Positions 44,372 through 54,711 of a DNA stretch of 64,000 nt are shown here, piece by piece. Position 1 is the first letter of the stretch; the number at the start of each line of letters is the position of its first letter. The stretch covers positions 930,001-994,000 of the forward strand of contig NZ_LT629763.1 of assembly GCF_900105255.1 (NCBI RefSeq), written 5' to 3'. The translations under genes and the position numbers were made by a program. Source of the stretch: Halopseudomonas sabulinigri (GTDB lineage Bacteria; Pseudomonadota; Gammaproteobacteria; Pseudomonadales; Pseudomonadaceae). Under the pieces are notes generated by a model that saw only the letters and a program-made list of their open reading frames with translations, did not search any database and was not told the origin of the DNA.

Positions 44372-46006
44372 ATGAAGCTGTTGCGCAGCATTCGAATCAG
44401 TCAACGGATCTGGCTGATCCTGATTATTGCACTGGCCAGTACCCTGATCATGGAGGGTGTATCCCTCTCCCATCTGCACAAGGAAATCCGCGACGCCGAG
44501 ATCACCAAGGCAACCCACCTGGTGGAGGTAGCGCACGACCTGATGAACTTCTACCACCAGAAGGAACTCAGTGGCGAGCTCACCGGTGAGCAGGCGCGGC
44601 AGGAGGCAATGGCAGCGCTGGGCAGCCTGCGTTATGACGGTAATGAGTACTACTGGGTCAATGACATGAACAACATCATGGTCATGCACCCGCTGGCGCC
44701 GCAAACCGTCGGGGTCGACCTGACCACGATGCAGAACACCGAAGGCGTCAATGTCATCAGCGAGATGGTCGCGCTCGCCCGCTCCAAGGGCACCGCCAGC
44801 TTCGAGTACAACTGGCCCAAGCCGGGCGAAGAGGAAGGCACCCCCAAGATTGCCGCCTTCAAGCACTTTGCACCATGGGATTACATGGTTGGCACCGGTA
44901 TCTACATAGATGACATGCAGGCCAAGTTCCGCAGCGCCATCACCAGCTCCGTCATCATCATGACCCTGGTTACCCTCGCCATGGTTGCCCTCCTCTACGT
45001 GATCGGCCGTAGCATTACCCAGCCGCTCAATAGCGTCGTCGATGCCATGCGTGGCGTAGCAAGCGGCGAAGCCGATCTGAGCCGCCGGCTGGACGACGGT
45101 GCCCGCGATGAGGTCTCGCAGATCGCCCACTACTTCAATCAGTTCAACCGCAACCTGGCCGACATCATCCAGCAACTCGGCGACAGCGCTCGTCAGTTGA
45201 TCAGCTCGAGCCATCAGCTGGATCAGATCAGCGGCAACAGCCTGCGCGATATGAACACCCAGTCAGAGCGCATGGAGTTGATGGCCACGGCGATCAACGA
45301 GATCACCTATGGCGTACAGGATGTAGCGCAGAACGCCAACGCCGCCGCGCAGGAGGTAGAGAACGCCAATGAAGGCGCCAACAACGGTCGCTATCAGGTC
45401 GACAAGACCATTCAGGAGATCAAGCTGCTGTCCGGCAGCGTGCAGACCGCCGTCGAGCACATGGAAACCCTGTCCAGCGATGCGCAGGAAATCACTTCCG
45501 TACTGGACGTGATCCGCAACATCGCAGAGCAGACCAACCTGTTGGCGCTCAACGCCGCGATTGAAGCCGCTCGTGCCGGTGAGATGGGCCGCGGCTTTGC
45601 CGTGGTGGCCGATGAGGTGCGCAATCTGGCGCAACGCACGCAGAAGTCGACCGAAGAGATTCACAACATGATCACCAAGCTGCAGACCAATACGCAGACG
45701 GTGGTCGGGGTGATCAACGACAGCAGCCGCCATTCGCAGCAAAGCGTCGAGCAGGTCAATGAAGCCGGCAAGGCGCTGGAGCTGATCGCCCACTCGATGG
45801 AGCAACTGGTGGCCCTGAACGCCTCCATCGCCAGCGCCACGACCCAGCAGTCCACCGTGGTCGAGGATGTCAATCGCAACGTAACCGAAGCCGCCGAGCT
45901 GGCCCGCGAGACCACCGACGGCGCGCGGGAAACCGCGCAGGCAGGCCAGCATCTGGCCAGTCTGGGTCGCCAGATCGACGAGTTGCTCAAGCGCTTCCGC
46001 GTTTAA
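44372..46006 (+). CDS. Methyl-accepting chemotaxis protein with Cache sensor
   Basis: A 544-residue inner-membrane chemoreceptor. Transmembrane helix 1 spans residues ~11-32. The periplasmic single-Cache domain (~35-185) has [20 protein letters not shown] and GTGIYIDDM. Helix 2 spans ~190-212, a HAMP domain ~213-265 and the signalling domain ~270-540. The hairpin tip is close to consensus: [19 protein letters not shown] and [18 protein letters not shown]. There is no C-terminal CheR-docking pentapeptide. GGAGG is six bases before ATG 44372. The ligand is unknown; such Cache domains often bind small carboxylates. Confidence 0.94.
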   Translation: MKLLRSIRISQRIWLILIIALASTLIMEGVSLSHLHKEIRDAEITKATHLVEVAHDLMNFYHQKELSGELTGEQARQEAMAALGSLRYDGNEYYWVNDMNNIMVMHPLAPQTVGVDLTTMQNTEGVNVISEMVALARSKGTASFEYNWPKPGEEEGTPKIAAFKHFAPWDYMVGTGIYIDDMQAKFRSAITSSVIIMTLVTLAMVALLYVIGRSITQPLNSVVDAMRGVASGEADLSRRLDDGARDEVSQIAHYFNQFNRNLADIIQQLGDSARQLISSSHQLDQISGNSLRDMNTQSERMELMATAINEITYGVQDVAQNANAAAQEVENANEGANNGRYQVDKTIQEIKLLSGSVQTAVEHMETLSSDAQEITSVLDVIRNIAEQTNLLALNAAIEAARAGEMGRGFAVVADEVRNLAQRTQKSTEEIHNMITKLQTNTQTVVGVINDSSRHSQQSVEQVNEAGKALELIAHSMEQLVALNASIASATTQQSTVVEDVNRNVTEAAELARETTDGARETAQAGQHLASLGRQIDELLKRFRV

Positions 46007-46017
46007 TCATAGCCACA

Positions 46018-46055
46018 AAAAAGCGCGCAACCGGATGGCCGGTTGCGCGCTTTTT
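46018..46055. terminator. Bidirectional rho-independent terminator
   Basis: A 17-base perfect stem AAAAAGCGCGCAACCGG/CCGGTTGCGCGCTTTTT, loop ATGG, between the convergent chemoreceptor and antiporter genes, with U-runs both ways. Confidence 0.93.
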
Positions 46056-46079
46056 ACTGTCTGCTTGCTGCCTTCGGGG

Positions 46080-47399
46080 TCAGAGCACCATGACCGCCAA
46101 CCAGCCGAAAGCAATCAACGGTAGGTTGTAATGCAGGAAGGTGGGTACCACGGTATCCCAGATGTGGTTGTGCTGGCCGTCTACATTGAGACCAGCAGTT
46201 GGACCCAGCGTGGAGTCGGAGGCCGGTGAACCGGCATCACCCAACGCCGCCGCCGTGCCGACCAGAGCAACAATCGCCATCGGGCTGAAACCCAGCTGCA
46301 TCGCCAGTGGCACGTAAATGGCGGCAATGATCGGGATAGTCGAGAACGACGAGCCGATCCCCATGGTGATGAGCAGGCCCACCAGCAGCATCAGCAAGGC
46401 AGCCAGCGCGCGATTGTTGCCAATCAACTCAGCCGAGCTGTCGACCAGCGTCTGGATCGCGCCCGTGGCCCGCATCACTTCGGCAAACCCGGCTGCCGCA
46501 ATCATGATGAAGCCAATCATCGCCATCATTTTCATGCCCTCGGTGAAGACGCCATCGGCGTCTTTCCAGCGCACTACCCCAGACACCGAGAAAATCACGA
46601 AACCGGCCAAGGCACCCATGATCATCGAGTCCAGCCACAGCTGAATAACGAAAGCGGCCACCACCGCTGCCAGCGCCACCAGTAGCGACATCGGGCTGTA
46701 GCCGCCTTCCATCCGCTCGACCTGACGAATACGCGCGACATCGTATTCACGTGGCTTGCGGTAACTGATGAAGATCGCCACCAGCAGACCCAGCAGCATC
46801 CCCAGCGCCGGCAACGCCATGGCGTGCATCACATTGATGTCTGCCACTTCGGCGCCGCTTTCTGCCACATTGGCGAGCAGAATATCGTTGAGGAAAATGC
46901 CACCAAAACCGACCGGCAAAAACATGTACGGGGTAATCAGACCAAAGGTCAGCACGCAGGCCACCGCCCGGCGATCCAGGTTCAATCGCGCCATAACGTA
47001 CAACAGCGGCGGCACCAGCAGGGGAATAAAGGCAATATGAATCGGCAGTATGTTCTGTGAAGCAATCGCCACACTGCCAAGCAACAACACCAGAATGAGC
47101 TTCAGCAGCCCTGCCCCGCCCTGCTGCTGGCGGTCAACCAACTGCAGCGCCCGGTCCGCCAGCGCATGTGCCAAACCAGATTTGGCAATGGCCACTGCAA
47201 AGGCGCCGAGCAAGGCATAGCTCAGCGCGATGTTCGCCCCTTTGCCCAGACCGCTCTGAAAGGTTTCCAGCGTGGCCTGCAGCCCCAAGCCACCCAGCAG
47301 ACCCCCCGTGAGCGCGCCCAGAATCAACGCCACTACCACGTGTACCCGACACAGGCTCAACACCAACATGACGGCAACTGCCGCAACTACCGCGTTCAT
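46080..47399 (-). CDS. Na+/H+ antiporter family protein
   Basis: A 439-residue inner-membrane protein with 11-12 predicted helices, of the COG2056/NhaC-like antiporter group. Recognisable pieces are [16 protein letters not shown] near the N-terminus, [20 protein letters not shown] near residue 350 and [20 protein letters not shown] near residue 390, the last resembling the ion-binding Asp/Ser region of the family. GGAGA precedes ATG 47399. Substrate not certain; other organic-anion or cation exchange is possible. Confidence 0.82.
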   Translation of the reverse strand: MNAVVAAVAVMLVLSLCRVHVVVALILGALTGGLLGGLGLQATLETFQSGLGKGANIALSYALLGAFAVAIAKSGLAHALADRALQLVDRQQQGGAGLLKLILVLLLGSVAIASQNILPIHIAFIPLLVPPLLYVMARLNLDRRAVACVLTFGLITPYMFLPVGFGGIFLNDILLANVAESGAEVADINVMHAMALPALGMLLGLLVAIFISYRKPREYDVARIRQVERMEGGYSPMSLLVALAAVVAAFVIQLWLDSMIMGALAGFVIFSVSGVVRWKDADGVFTEGMKMMAMIGFIMIAAAGFAEVMRATGAIQTLVDSSAELIGNNRALAALLMLLVGLLITMGIGSSFSTIPIIAAIYVPLAMQLGFSPMAIVALVGTAAALGDAGSPASDSTLGPTAGLNVDGQHNHIWDTVVPTFLHYNLPLIAFGWLAVMVL

Positions 47400-47585
47400 T
47401 CAGTCTCTCCAGCAAAGTAGGCCCGGTTACCGGCCGCGCTGGCCAGACAACCCTCAAAGGTCGCGTACTCTGCCGAACACCGCTGCCGCTGTCAAAAGCC
47501 CCGCGACCGAAGGCCGTCCCGGCCTGCAGCAACATTGCGCAACAGATGCAGGTAACGCCCGCTTCGCCGGCTGTCTGAGGCCAAC

Positions 47586-48014
47586 TCAGCTGCTGACAAA
47601 AGGCCGATCCTTTACCGCCTCGGCAAAGGCGCGTGACAACGCTGCCGTGGTCACGCCGATCATCAACGCGCCGTTGAGCGCCTCCAGCGGTCCGAGCAGC
47701 TGATGTTTGGCTGACATGACAATATCGCCATAACCCAAGGTCGCGAAATTGACCGCCGAGTGATAGATCGCCAGCCCCAGGGTGTCGAACTCGCCCAACC
47801 CGTAGAAAAGCATTGCCCAGGCGATCAATTGGCAGACGTTGCCGATAATCAGAATAAACATTAAACCGACGGTTACCCGCATGGCAGATAGAAACGCCGA
47901 GTGAACCTGATCCTGGCGGCGGGCGAAATAGCGCAATGCCGCGATCACCAGAACGCCCTGCAACAACAGACAGACGGCCATCATGGATAGGCCCATCACA
48001 AAGTTCATCAACAT
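47586..48014 (-). CDS. Small two-helix potassium channel
   Basis: A 142-residue membrane protein. Hydrophobic segments at ~5-27 and ~47-72 precede a pore loop with selectivity filter TLGYGD (residues 92-97), then a final helix (ALNGALMIGVTTAALSRAF). It has the Ion_trans_2 layout with no regulatory RCK domain. The filter starts TLGYGD rather than TVGYGD, a conservative change. Its ATG overlaps the DUF2955 stop, making it the last gene of the efflux operon, an unexpected partner. Confidence 0.83.
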   Translation of the reverse strand: MLMNFVMGLSMMAVCLLLQGVLVIAALRYFARRQDQVHSAFLSAMRVTVGLMFILIIGNVCQLIAWAMLFYGLGEFDTLGLAIYHSAVNFATLGYGDIVMSAKHQLLGPLEALNGALMIGVTTAALSRAFAEAVKDRPFVSS

Positions 48015-49066
48015 TAGCCAACTCCCGATAGATCAGTCTTGCGGCGCTTGAACAACTGCCCGGAGCGCCAGGTTTCCAATAGGGCAACCGCGAGACTGGC
48101 GTAAAGCGCCACCGCCATAAACAACGCCATGCGCACGGCAAATGCCTGATAAACATCCTTGCCGTTGGCGCTGTCCTGCACCGCAGCGCCCAGCAGGATG
48201 ATCATGGTGGTCAATGTGCCGATCCAGAACGATGCCTTGAAGCGCGTGCGCACGACGCCGTAGGCACCGCTCGCCAACCCAAGGCAGAACAGCAACATCC
48301 ACGCGGCAAAAAACCAAAGCTCGACTGCCAGGCTCAGACACACCCAGACGGCTATAGCCAGTATGCCGCCCAGCAGCGTCGAGCCAATGATTTCACTGTT
48401 GGCATCACGCAGATTAAGCTGAGTAGCTTCCCGCCCGAGCAGGATGCTCTTCACGGTCAGTGGCAAATAGGCTGCGGGGTTGGTCAGCGTCAGCAGGAAA
48501 GCCGGTAGCACGATCAAGGTGGCGCGTAACGAGAGCCAGCCGCTCTCTGTCGGCGTCGGCCCGGCAGCCACGGGAGCGCGAGCATCGTCCTCAGGAAAGA
48601 ACGGATACACCAGCCACTGGCAGAGCACCGCCAATACAACCCCCAGCACCAGCGAAGCAATCAGGGCACTGGCCAGTGCCTGACTGACGCTGCTCGCAGC
48701 AGGTATGACGGTGAACCCGAAGGCCAGCAGCGTCGCCGGCGCCACCTTGCCGCCAGCAATCGCCAGCCGGTTGCTGAAAAACAGCCCGCAGGCAATGATA
48801 AGCAGCGCCGGTACCGGAGCGCTCTGCAGCAATGGACCCAATAAAATACCTATACCCAGGCTGAACATCACCGCGACCACCAGCACCAACAACTTCTTGG
48901 GTCCTGGGGGTGGGGCGGGAGCGGCGCTGAGTATCACGGCCAGCAGCGGTACGATAAACGGAATCGCCAAGCCCATACCGTAACCTAGCGCCACTGCAAG
49001 ACTGGTGGTAAAGGCCAACCGAAAGGTACGGCGGGCAGCTAATGGCATAGGCGCGCGCGAAACCAT
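48014..49066 (-). CDS. DUF2955 (FUSC-like) inner-membrane protein
   Basis: A 350-residue protein with two sets of ~5 helices (FIVPLLAVILSAAP, PALLIIACGLFFSNRLA; then RATLIVLPAFLLTLTNP and on). DUF2955 is related to the FUSC/aromatic-acid exporter group (AaeB, YccS). With the HlyD and outer-membrane proteins encoded directly upstream it should form a three-part efflux system, likely for aromatic acids or similar amphipathic compounds; the substrate is inferred. It overlaps the HlyD gene (TGATG) and the channel gene. Confidence 0.85.
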   Translation of the reverse strand: MVSRAPMPLAARRTFRLAFTTSLAVALGYGMGLAIPFIVPLLAVILSAAPAPPPGPKKLLVLVVAVMFSLGIGILLGPLLQSAPVPALLIIACGLFFSNRLAIAGGKVAPATLLAFGFTVIPAASSVSQALASALIASLVLGVVLAVLCQWLVYPFFPEDDARAPVAAGPTPTESGWLSLRATLIVLPAFLLTLTNPAAYLPLTVKSILLGREATQLNLRDANSEIIGSTLLGGILAIAVWVCLSLAVELWFFAAWMLLFCLGLASGAYGVVRTRFKASFWIGTLTTMIILLGAAVQDSANGKDVYQAFAVRMALFMAVALYASLAVALLETWRSGQLFKRRKTDLSGVG

Positions 49067-50226
49067 CAGAAAGCGTACGTCAGGTAGCTCAGCAGACGCA
49101 GGTAGGCCTTGCCGAGCAGGCTCAGCACAGCATGCCCCTCGACATAGGCCATGACCGACGCCTGGCCACCCACCCGCAACTGGCGCAACAATGCCGGCGT
49201 GATGGGCTGATCAAACTCTACCTGGACCGGAAACCGCTGCGCCTGGCGCAGCCAGTCGCGGTTGTTCTGCACACTGGGCAAGGCGCCCGGAGGCGGTGCA
49301 GAACCCGCACTGATACCCACCCCGATGTTGCGGATACGCCCTGAAAAAACCTGCCCTGGCAGCGAGTCCAAGACAATTTCAACCGCCGTACCGGGCGTCA
49401 GGTGCCCGAGGTTATTCTCGGTAAACTCGGCATTGATCCAGACATCCTGAACCGCCACCAGTGTCATGACCGGGTTACCGGCCGCGGCAAACTGACCAAT
49501 ATCCGCGCGCATGTCGGTGATCACCCCATCGCTTTGCGCTAGAACCGTGGTGTTATCCAGATCCAGTTGCGCCTTGTCGACACCGGCCTGGGCCGTGAGC
49601 AGCAGTGCGTTGTCATCCTCGGACACACCGCCCTTCTGCTCAATCGCCCGCTCTATATCAGCCTTGGCAGCCGCAACCTGCGCACGCGCCTGCGCCAGGG
49701 TGGCTTGTGATACCTCAAGCCGGCGCTGCGAAATGGTACCCGGGTCATCCTCGCGCAGACGCTTGAGCCGCGTGTAGTCCTGCTCGGCCTTCAATTGCCC
49801 GGCTTGGGCAGCTTGCAGATTGGCCCTGGCCACGGTCACTCCGGCGTCACCGGCGCCGACCTGGTTGCGGGTACTGCTGAGATCGGCGTTGGCGCGCCCC
49901 AGAGCAATCTCATACTGCGACCGGTCGACGGCAAACAGCTTCTGGCCTTCGCTAACGCGCTCGTTGTTAGCCACCCAGACATCCGTCAACACACCACTGA
50001 CCTTGGGCGCCACGCCCACTACGTAACCCTGCACTCGCGCCTGGGAGGTATAGGGCGTGAAGCGATCTGCCAGTAAATGCCAGACCAGCATTACAACAAT
50101 CAGCAGCAAGATACCCACGCCTCCCCGCGCCACGGATTTCTGTGCCGAGGGCAACTCACTAGCGGTCGCTACTGGCGTGGCATCCGCGCTGGTCGGCTGG
50201 CTTTCATTCTGTTCTGCTGTACTCAT
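49066..50226 (-). CDS. HlyD/EmrA-type membrane fusion protein
   Basis: A 386-residue periplasmic adaptor anchored by one helix (residues ~36-53). The lipoyl half-motif VVGVAPKVSGVLTDVWVANNERVSEGQKL is at ~70-98, followed by a long alpha-hairpin (residues ~105-210) and the second half-motif QSDGVITDMRADIGQFA. A beta-barrel domain (VWINAEFTENNLGHLTPG) ends the protein. It links the DUF2955 protein to the outer-membrane channel. Four-base overlap with the upstream gene. Confidence 0.92.
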   Translation of the reverse strand: MSTAEQNESQPTSADATPVATASELPSAQKSVARGGVGILLLIVVMLVWHLLADRFTPYTSQARVQGYVVGVAPKVSGVLTDVWVANNERVSEGQKLFAVDRSQYEIALGRANADLSSTRNQVGAGDAGVTVARANLQAAQAGQLKAEQDYTRLKRLREDDPGTISQRRLEVSQATLAQARAQVAAAKADIERAIEQKGGVSEDDNALLLTAQAGVDKAQLDLDNTTVLAQSDGVITDMRADIGQFAAAGNPVMTLVAVQDVWINAEFTENNLGHLTPGTAVEIVLDSLPGQVFSGRIRNIGVGISAGSAPPPGALPSVQNNRDWLRQAQRFPVQVEFDQPITPALLRQLRVGGQASVMAYVEGHAVLSLLGKAYLRLLSYLTYAF

Positions 50227-51752
50227 TGCACGCTTCCTGGCTCTGGTGGGGGCGCCAATGGCGCGTCAAGCAGATCCCCCCAATCGGTGCGCTCGCGCAT
50301 CTGTTCGCGCAGGGTATCGGGGATCACACTGTTGATATCGGCCTGTTGCCAACCACCGCCCAGCGCCTGATACAGACTGATGATGGCAGCGATATGATCG
50401 CCCCGGTTAACGATGGCCCGATCCGATTGCGCAAAGGTCGAAGCCTGGGCGTCCAACACTCGCTGGAACTCGGAATACCCCTCCTGGTAGCGCCGCGAGG
50501 CAATCGCCAGGGAACGCTCGGCCGCTGTCAGAGATTGATCCAGAATCGCCTGGCTGGTCCTGGTTTGCGCGATCCTGTTGGCGGCGTCCTCAATCTGCCG
50601 AGCAGCGTTCAGTACCGTGCTGCGATAGGCCTCCAGAGCCTGCTGCAGGCGCGCGTCCTGCACCCGCACATTGTTTTTCAGGCGACCATAGTTGAACAGA
50701 TTCCAACTCAGCGCAGGCCCCACTGCCAGACTGGTAACGTTGTTGGCCGTGCCCAGGCTGTTACCCGACCAGCCCAGCGAACCAAACAGCGATATGGCCG
50801 GATACAGATCAGCTTCTGCCACGCCGATCTGTGCTGACTGGGCAGCGGCGGTCCAGGCTGCCGTGCGCACATCCGGGCGTCGCAACAACAAATTGGCAGG
50901 GACATCCTGCAACCCGGTCACCGGCATCTCCGGTAGCGTGCTGTCGACACCGCTTAGCTCCGGCACATCGTTGGGCGCGCGCCCCAACAGAGCACTCAAG
51001 GCATTGCGCTGCTGCTGCAATGCCAGGCGCAAACCGGGGATGGTCGCCTGGGTGGCCAGGTATTGGGATTTGGCCTGCTGCAGGTCGAGTTCGGAATCCT
51101 GCCCCTCGTTAAACAGGCGCTCGGTAATATCGAAGCTGCGCTTTTGCAGCGCAACGTTGTTTTCCGCGATCTCGATGCGCTGCAAGGTGGTCTTGTAGCC
51201 GTAGTACAGCGTGGCCACCTGGGCGGCGAGTAACACCTGTACATCCTGCTGATTGGTTAGCGAAGCAAAATAGGCTGCGTCGGCGCTTTCCAGGCCGCGC
51301 CGAAAGCGCCCCCAGAAATCCAGCTCCCAGCCCAGATCGAAAGAAATATCGCCGGTTTCAACACTTTGACTACTACCACCGCTGCGCTGCTGTACATAAG
51401 CTCCGGTCGCATTCAGCTGCTGTACTTGCGGATAGTTCAGACCCGCGGCGATCCCCTGCAGCGCGCGGCTCTCCAGAATACGGAGGCCGGCGACCCGCAG
51501 ACCCGGATTTTCCTCCCTTGCCTTGCGCATCAGATCACTCAGCACCGGGTCATTGAAGCGAGTCCACCAAACCTCCAGCGGCGCGGCGCGGCGGTCAGCG
51601 CCTGCCTGGCCTTGCATATCCGGCTGCCAGGTCGCCACCCAGTCCGGCTCCGGCTCCTTAAATTCCGGCCCTAGCGGAGCGCAGGCGGTGACTGCCACCG
51701 TAGCCAGCACCAATGCGCCGCGCAGCAGGTCATACCGACGATGACACTTCAC
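50223..51752 (-). CDS. Outer-membrane efflux lipoprotein (NodT/OprM type)
   Basis: A 509-residue TolC-family channel. The N-terminus has a lipoprotein signal with Cys24 in VTACAPLGPEF. Two OEP repeats follow; typical phrases are WWTRFNDPVLSDLM, SFDLGWELDFWGRFRRG and LLRRPDVRTAAWTAAAQSAQIGVAEADLYP. GTG 51752 is the start, overlapping the stop of the AI-2E gene (GTGA). It provides the exit duct for the DUF2955/HlyD pair. Confidence 0.93.
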   Translation of the reverse strand: MKCHRRYDLLRGALVLATVAVTACAPLGPEFKEPEPDWVATWQPDMQGQAGADRRAAPLEVWWTRFNDPVLSDLMRKAREENPGLRVAGLRILESRALQGIAAGLNYPQVQQLNATGAYVQQRSGGSSQSVETGDISFDLGWELDFWGRFRRGLESADAAYFASLTNQQDVQVLLAAQVATLYYGYKTTLQRIEIAENNVALQKRSFDITERLFNEGQDSELDLQQAKSQYLATQATIPGLRLALQQQRNALSALLGRAPNDVPELSGVDSTLPEMPVTGLQDVPANLLLRRPDVRTAAWTAAAQSAQIGVAEADLYPAISLFGSLGWSGNSLGTANNVTSLAVGPALSWNLFNYGRLKNNVRVQDARLQQALEAYRSTVLNAARQIEDAANRIAQTRTSQAILDQSLTAAERSLAIASRRYQEGYSEFQRVLDAQASTFAQSDRAIVNRGDHIAAIISLYQALGGGWQQADINSVIPDTLREQMRERTDWGDLLDAPLAPPPEPGSVQ

Positions 51753-52852
51753 TCGAGCGGAGAGTCCTTGCCTGTTGCTGGCTCACTCTCGTACACCCAG
51801 GCAACAAACACCTGATAACCCACCGCCAGAATGACCGCGCCCACGAACAGGCCTACCAGGCCACTGGTGACCATTCCGCCTAGCGCGCCCAATAGAATGA
51901 CTGGCATTGGAACGGCCAAACCACGGCCTAACAACAAGGGTTTTAAAACGTTGTCGACCAGTCCGGCTGCCAGCAGATAAACACTGAGCACAATGTTGGC
52001 AACCACCCCCCCATCACCCGCCATCCACAACCAGGCTATTGCCGGGATCACAAAGATGGCTGCAGGTAACTGCATTATGCCCAACACCAGCACACCCAGC
52101 GCCAGCAAGCCGGCCGCCGGAATGCCGGCGATCAAGAAACCAACGCCGAGCAATACCGACTGGATAAAGGCCACACCCACCACACCCACGGCCACCGAAC
52201 GGATAGTGGCGACCGACAAGGCGTGCAGTTCCGGGCCCACCTGCGGCCCACAAATACGGCTGAAAATGCGTCGTGTGCTATCTGCGCCGGGCTGCGCATA
52301 CGCCAGCATGATGCCGCCCACGATGAAGGCCGCGAGAAAACTCAACATGGTTTTGACCGCGCCACCCAGCGCCGCCACTGCGCGACGGGAGAATTCACGT
52401 AACTGTTCTTCGTGTTGCGAGGCAAACAGCATGGCGTTGTCCGAGGCAGCGCGCCAGGTAGCATCCACCCGCTCGCCAACGAGCGGCCAGTTGGCCACGT
52501 TTGGGCCCGGGCCACGAATGGTCAAGGTGCCGTTCTGCAGAGCTTGGTAACTGCTCATTGCGTGATCAACCAGCGACAGGGTCAACAGCACAGTGGGCAC
52601 GCCCAATACCAGCAAAATACAGAGCACCAGTAGCGTCGCTGCCCGACCGCTACGCCCGCCCATGCGCTTGACCAGCTTAGCGTTCAGGGGATAAAGCGAC
52701 ACAGCCAGTATCACCGCCCATGCCATCAGACCAAGAAAAGGCGAAAAAACCCGCATGGCCAGATAGACCAGAAACGCGATCACACCCAAGCGAATGGCAA
52801 TATCGATTATCGGCGTAGTAGGCGCGGGGTTACCCGGTTTGAGTTCGTCCAT
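51749..52852 (-). CDS. AI-2E family (PerM/YdiK-like) permease
   Basis: A 367-residue membrane protein of the AI-2E transporter family, with about eight helices and a conserved C-terminal region (PLLLGRGLAVPMPVILLGALGGM). YdiK-like members have unknown substrates; some are Na+/H+ or signal exporters. It is the first gene of the five-gene overlapping efflux operon, so its substrate may be tied to that system. A cytosolic-looking tail ends TGKDSPLE. Confidence 0.87.
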   Translation of the reverse strand: MDELKPGNPAPTTPIIDIAIRLGVIAFLVYLAMRVFSPFLGLMAWAVILAVSLYPLNAKLVKRMGGRSGRAATLLVLCILLVLGVPTVLLTLSLVDHAMSSYQALQNGTLTIRGPGPNVANWPLVGERVDATWRAASDNAMLFASQHEEQLREFSRRAVAALGGAVKTMLSFLAAFIVGGIMLAYAQPGADSTRRIFSRICGPQVGPELHALSVATIRSVAVGVVGVAFIQSVLLGVGFLIAGIPAAGLLALGVLVLGIMQLPAAIFVIPAIAWLWMAGDGGVVANIVLSVYLLAAGLVDNVLKPLLLGRGLAVPMPVILLGALGGMVTSGLVGLFVGAVILAVGYQVFVAWVYESEPATGKDSPLE

Positions 52853-53292
52853 CGGCTTTCGAATCCTTTTCCATGGGCCACGGCCAGTTACGCTGGCCAG
52901 CTGAAGTCATACTTGAGCAAGTTACGACTATTTGCTTCAGCGCCAAGCAATGCCAGCGACCTTAAATATAGACCACTTCCAAAAGGTGGGATGGGCAATT
53001 CGGCGCAAATGTTCAGCCTTGTGTGATCGCTATTCGCCCTTTCGGTGGGCGCATGCTTATGACCGTAAAAGCTCCATCCGGAGACGTCCTAGACTAAAGT
53101 ACGATGCCGCTCGGTCGTCGGCAGTGCGGCACCTGCGAAGGGTCAAGATCAGGCCTTCTACCCGCAACGTCCGGCCCAGCCACATGACGTTTTGATGACG
53201 GTAATACTATCGTCGTAAGGCCGCTTCACTGATCGCATGCTTTATTGAGTGCGCGCCATCGCAGCGCACCGACTCACATCAGGAGAACAACA
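52853..53292. other. Intergenic region between efflux operon and porin gene
   Basis: 440 bases between divergent genes. It must contain both promoters. Seen in it: CTAGACTAAAG at 53089-53099, which resembles CTAGACCAAAG at 779-789 upstream of moxR, and a GTAATACTATCGTCGTAAGG stretch near 53200-53219. No ORF with a good ribosome site except the porin start. Confidence 0.5.
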
Positions 53293-54525
53293 ATGAAGCA
53301 TGTGAAACCCCACGCCCTGGCTGGGGCTGTCGCCCTGGCACTGGGCGCCACCACGGCCGGGCAAGTCCAGGCCAGCGGCTTTGCCGACGATGCCAGCGCC
53401 AACCTGCAGCTACGCAACTTCTATTTCAACCGAGACTTCCGCGACCCGGGAGCCCAGTCCAAGGCAGAGGAATGGGCACAGGGCTTTATCTTCAAGGCAG
53501 AATCCGGCTTTACCGAGGGGTTTATCGGGTTTGGCCTGGATGTGTACGCTGGCCTGGGCGTAAAGCTCGACTCAGCCGATGAACGCGCAGGCAGCGGTCT
53601 GCTACCCAACAGCTTTGGCGATGAAGGCCCAGGCAGCTACAGCGAAGCGACGGCCGCCGCAAAAGTGCGCCTGTCGCAGAGCGTGCTGAAAGTCGGCGGG
53701 CTGATGCCCAAGCTGCCGATCGCCTCATCCGGCGACCTGCGCCTGCTGCCGCAGGAGTTCACTGGCGCCAGTCTGGCGGTCAACGAAATCGACAACCTTG
53801 ACCTGCAAGCGGGTCAATTGCGTGAAGTGAACTACCGTAATAGCACCAACTCCGAGGATATTCGCGCCACTGTGGGCGGCAGTGCTGACCGCTTCAACTA
53901 TCTGGGGGGCAGCTACGCCTTCAACAGTGACAATACCAAGATTGGACTCTGGGGCGCCGAGTTGGATGACGTCTACGAGCAGACGCTGATCAACCTGATA
54001 CACAATCAACCCGTAGGTGATTGGGTGCTCGGTGCCAATCTGGCCTACTTTGATACCGGTGATGCCGGCAGCCAGCCGCTGGATATCGATCACAAGATGA
54101 AGTCCCTGATGCTTTCGGCGGCCACCGGCGCGCATACCTTCCGCCTGGGTTATCAGCACAGTGATGGCGACACCGCCTTCCCCTATCTCGCCGAGACCGA
54201 TCCTTACATCGCCAACTACGTGCAGATACTGGATTTCACCCGGGCAGATGAAAAGTCCTGGCAGGCGCGCTACGACATCAACTTCGCGACGCTCGGCGTA
54301 CCCGGACTGAGCGCCTTTACCCGCTACGTGCAAGGTGACAACTTTACAGTCGGCACTAGCGAGGGCAGCGAATGGGAACGTGACATCGACATCAGCTATA
54401 CCCTGCAAAGCGAGCCGCTGAAAAACCTGTCGGTGCGCTGGCGCAACGCCATGGTGCGCTCCAACGCTACCCGCGATATCGACGAGAACCGCTTGATCCT
54501 GAACTATTCGTTCGCGCTCAAATAG
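53293..54525 (+). CDS. OprD-family outer-membrane porin
   Basis: A 410-residue porin. The signal peptide ends VQA-S near residue 27. The mature part starts FADDASANLQLRNFYFNRDFRD, a recognisable OprD-family opening, and ends in a barrel strand (ILNYSFALK). OprD-family members import specific small substrates such as basic amino acids or carboxylates; the substrate here is not assignable. ATG 53293 has AGGAG seven bases upstream; a reading from 53245 would add 16 residues before the signal peptide. Confidence 0.9.
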   Translation: MKHVKPHALAGAVALALGATTAGQVQASGFADDASANLQLRNFYFNRDFRDPGAQSKAEEWAQGFIFKAESGFTEGFIGFGLDVYAGLGVKLDSADERAGSGLLPNSFGDEGPGSYSEATAAAKVRLSQSVLKVGGLMPKLPIASSGDLRLLPQEFTGASLAVNEIDNLDLQAGQLREVNYRNSTNSEDIRATVGGSADRFNYLGGSYAFNSDNTKIGLWGAELDDVYEQTLINLIHNQPVGDWVLGANLAYFDTGDAGSQPLDIDHKMKSLMLSAATGAHTFRLGYQHSDGDTAFPYLAETDPYIANYVQILDFTRADEKSWQARYDINFATLGVPGLSAFTRYVQGDNFTVGTSEGSEWERDIDISYTLQSEPLKNLSVRWRNAMVRSNATRDIDENRLILNYSFALK

Positions 54526-54578
54526 GCTGCTCCCGACCGACTTCAAGCCCCCCTCTGCACCAGAAGCCGGTCGTGCTT

Positions 54579-54607
54579 TGCGGTGACCCTGGTCACCGCA
54601 TTTTTTT
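54579..54607 (+). terminator. Rho-independent terminator of the porin gene
   Basis: The stem TGCGGTGACC/GGTCACCGCA is followed by seven Ts on the plus strand, 54 bases after the porin stop. Confidence 0.9.
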
Positions 54608-54668
54608 GCTTTACCTGCAGGTCAACTCTTGCCGTCTGCCGAACCCGCCAGCACGATCGCCGCCCATT

Positions 54669-54695
54669 AAAAAACGCGCCGAAGCGCGTTTTTTT
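54669..54695 (-). terminator. Rho-independent terminator of ppiD
   Basis: An 11-base stem AAAAAACGCGC/GCGCGTTTTTT with loop CGAA, 17 bases after the ppiD stop. T-runs on both strands. Confidence 0.9.
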
Positions 54696-54711
54696 ACAGC
54701 AAGACAACTCG

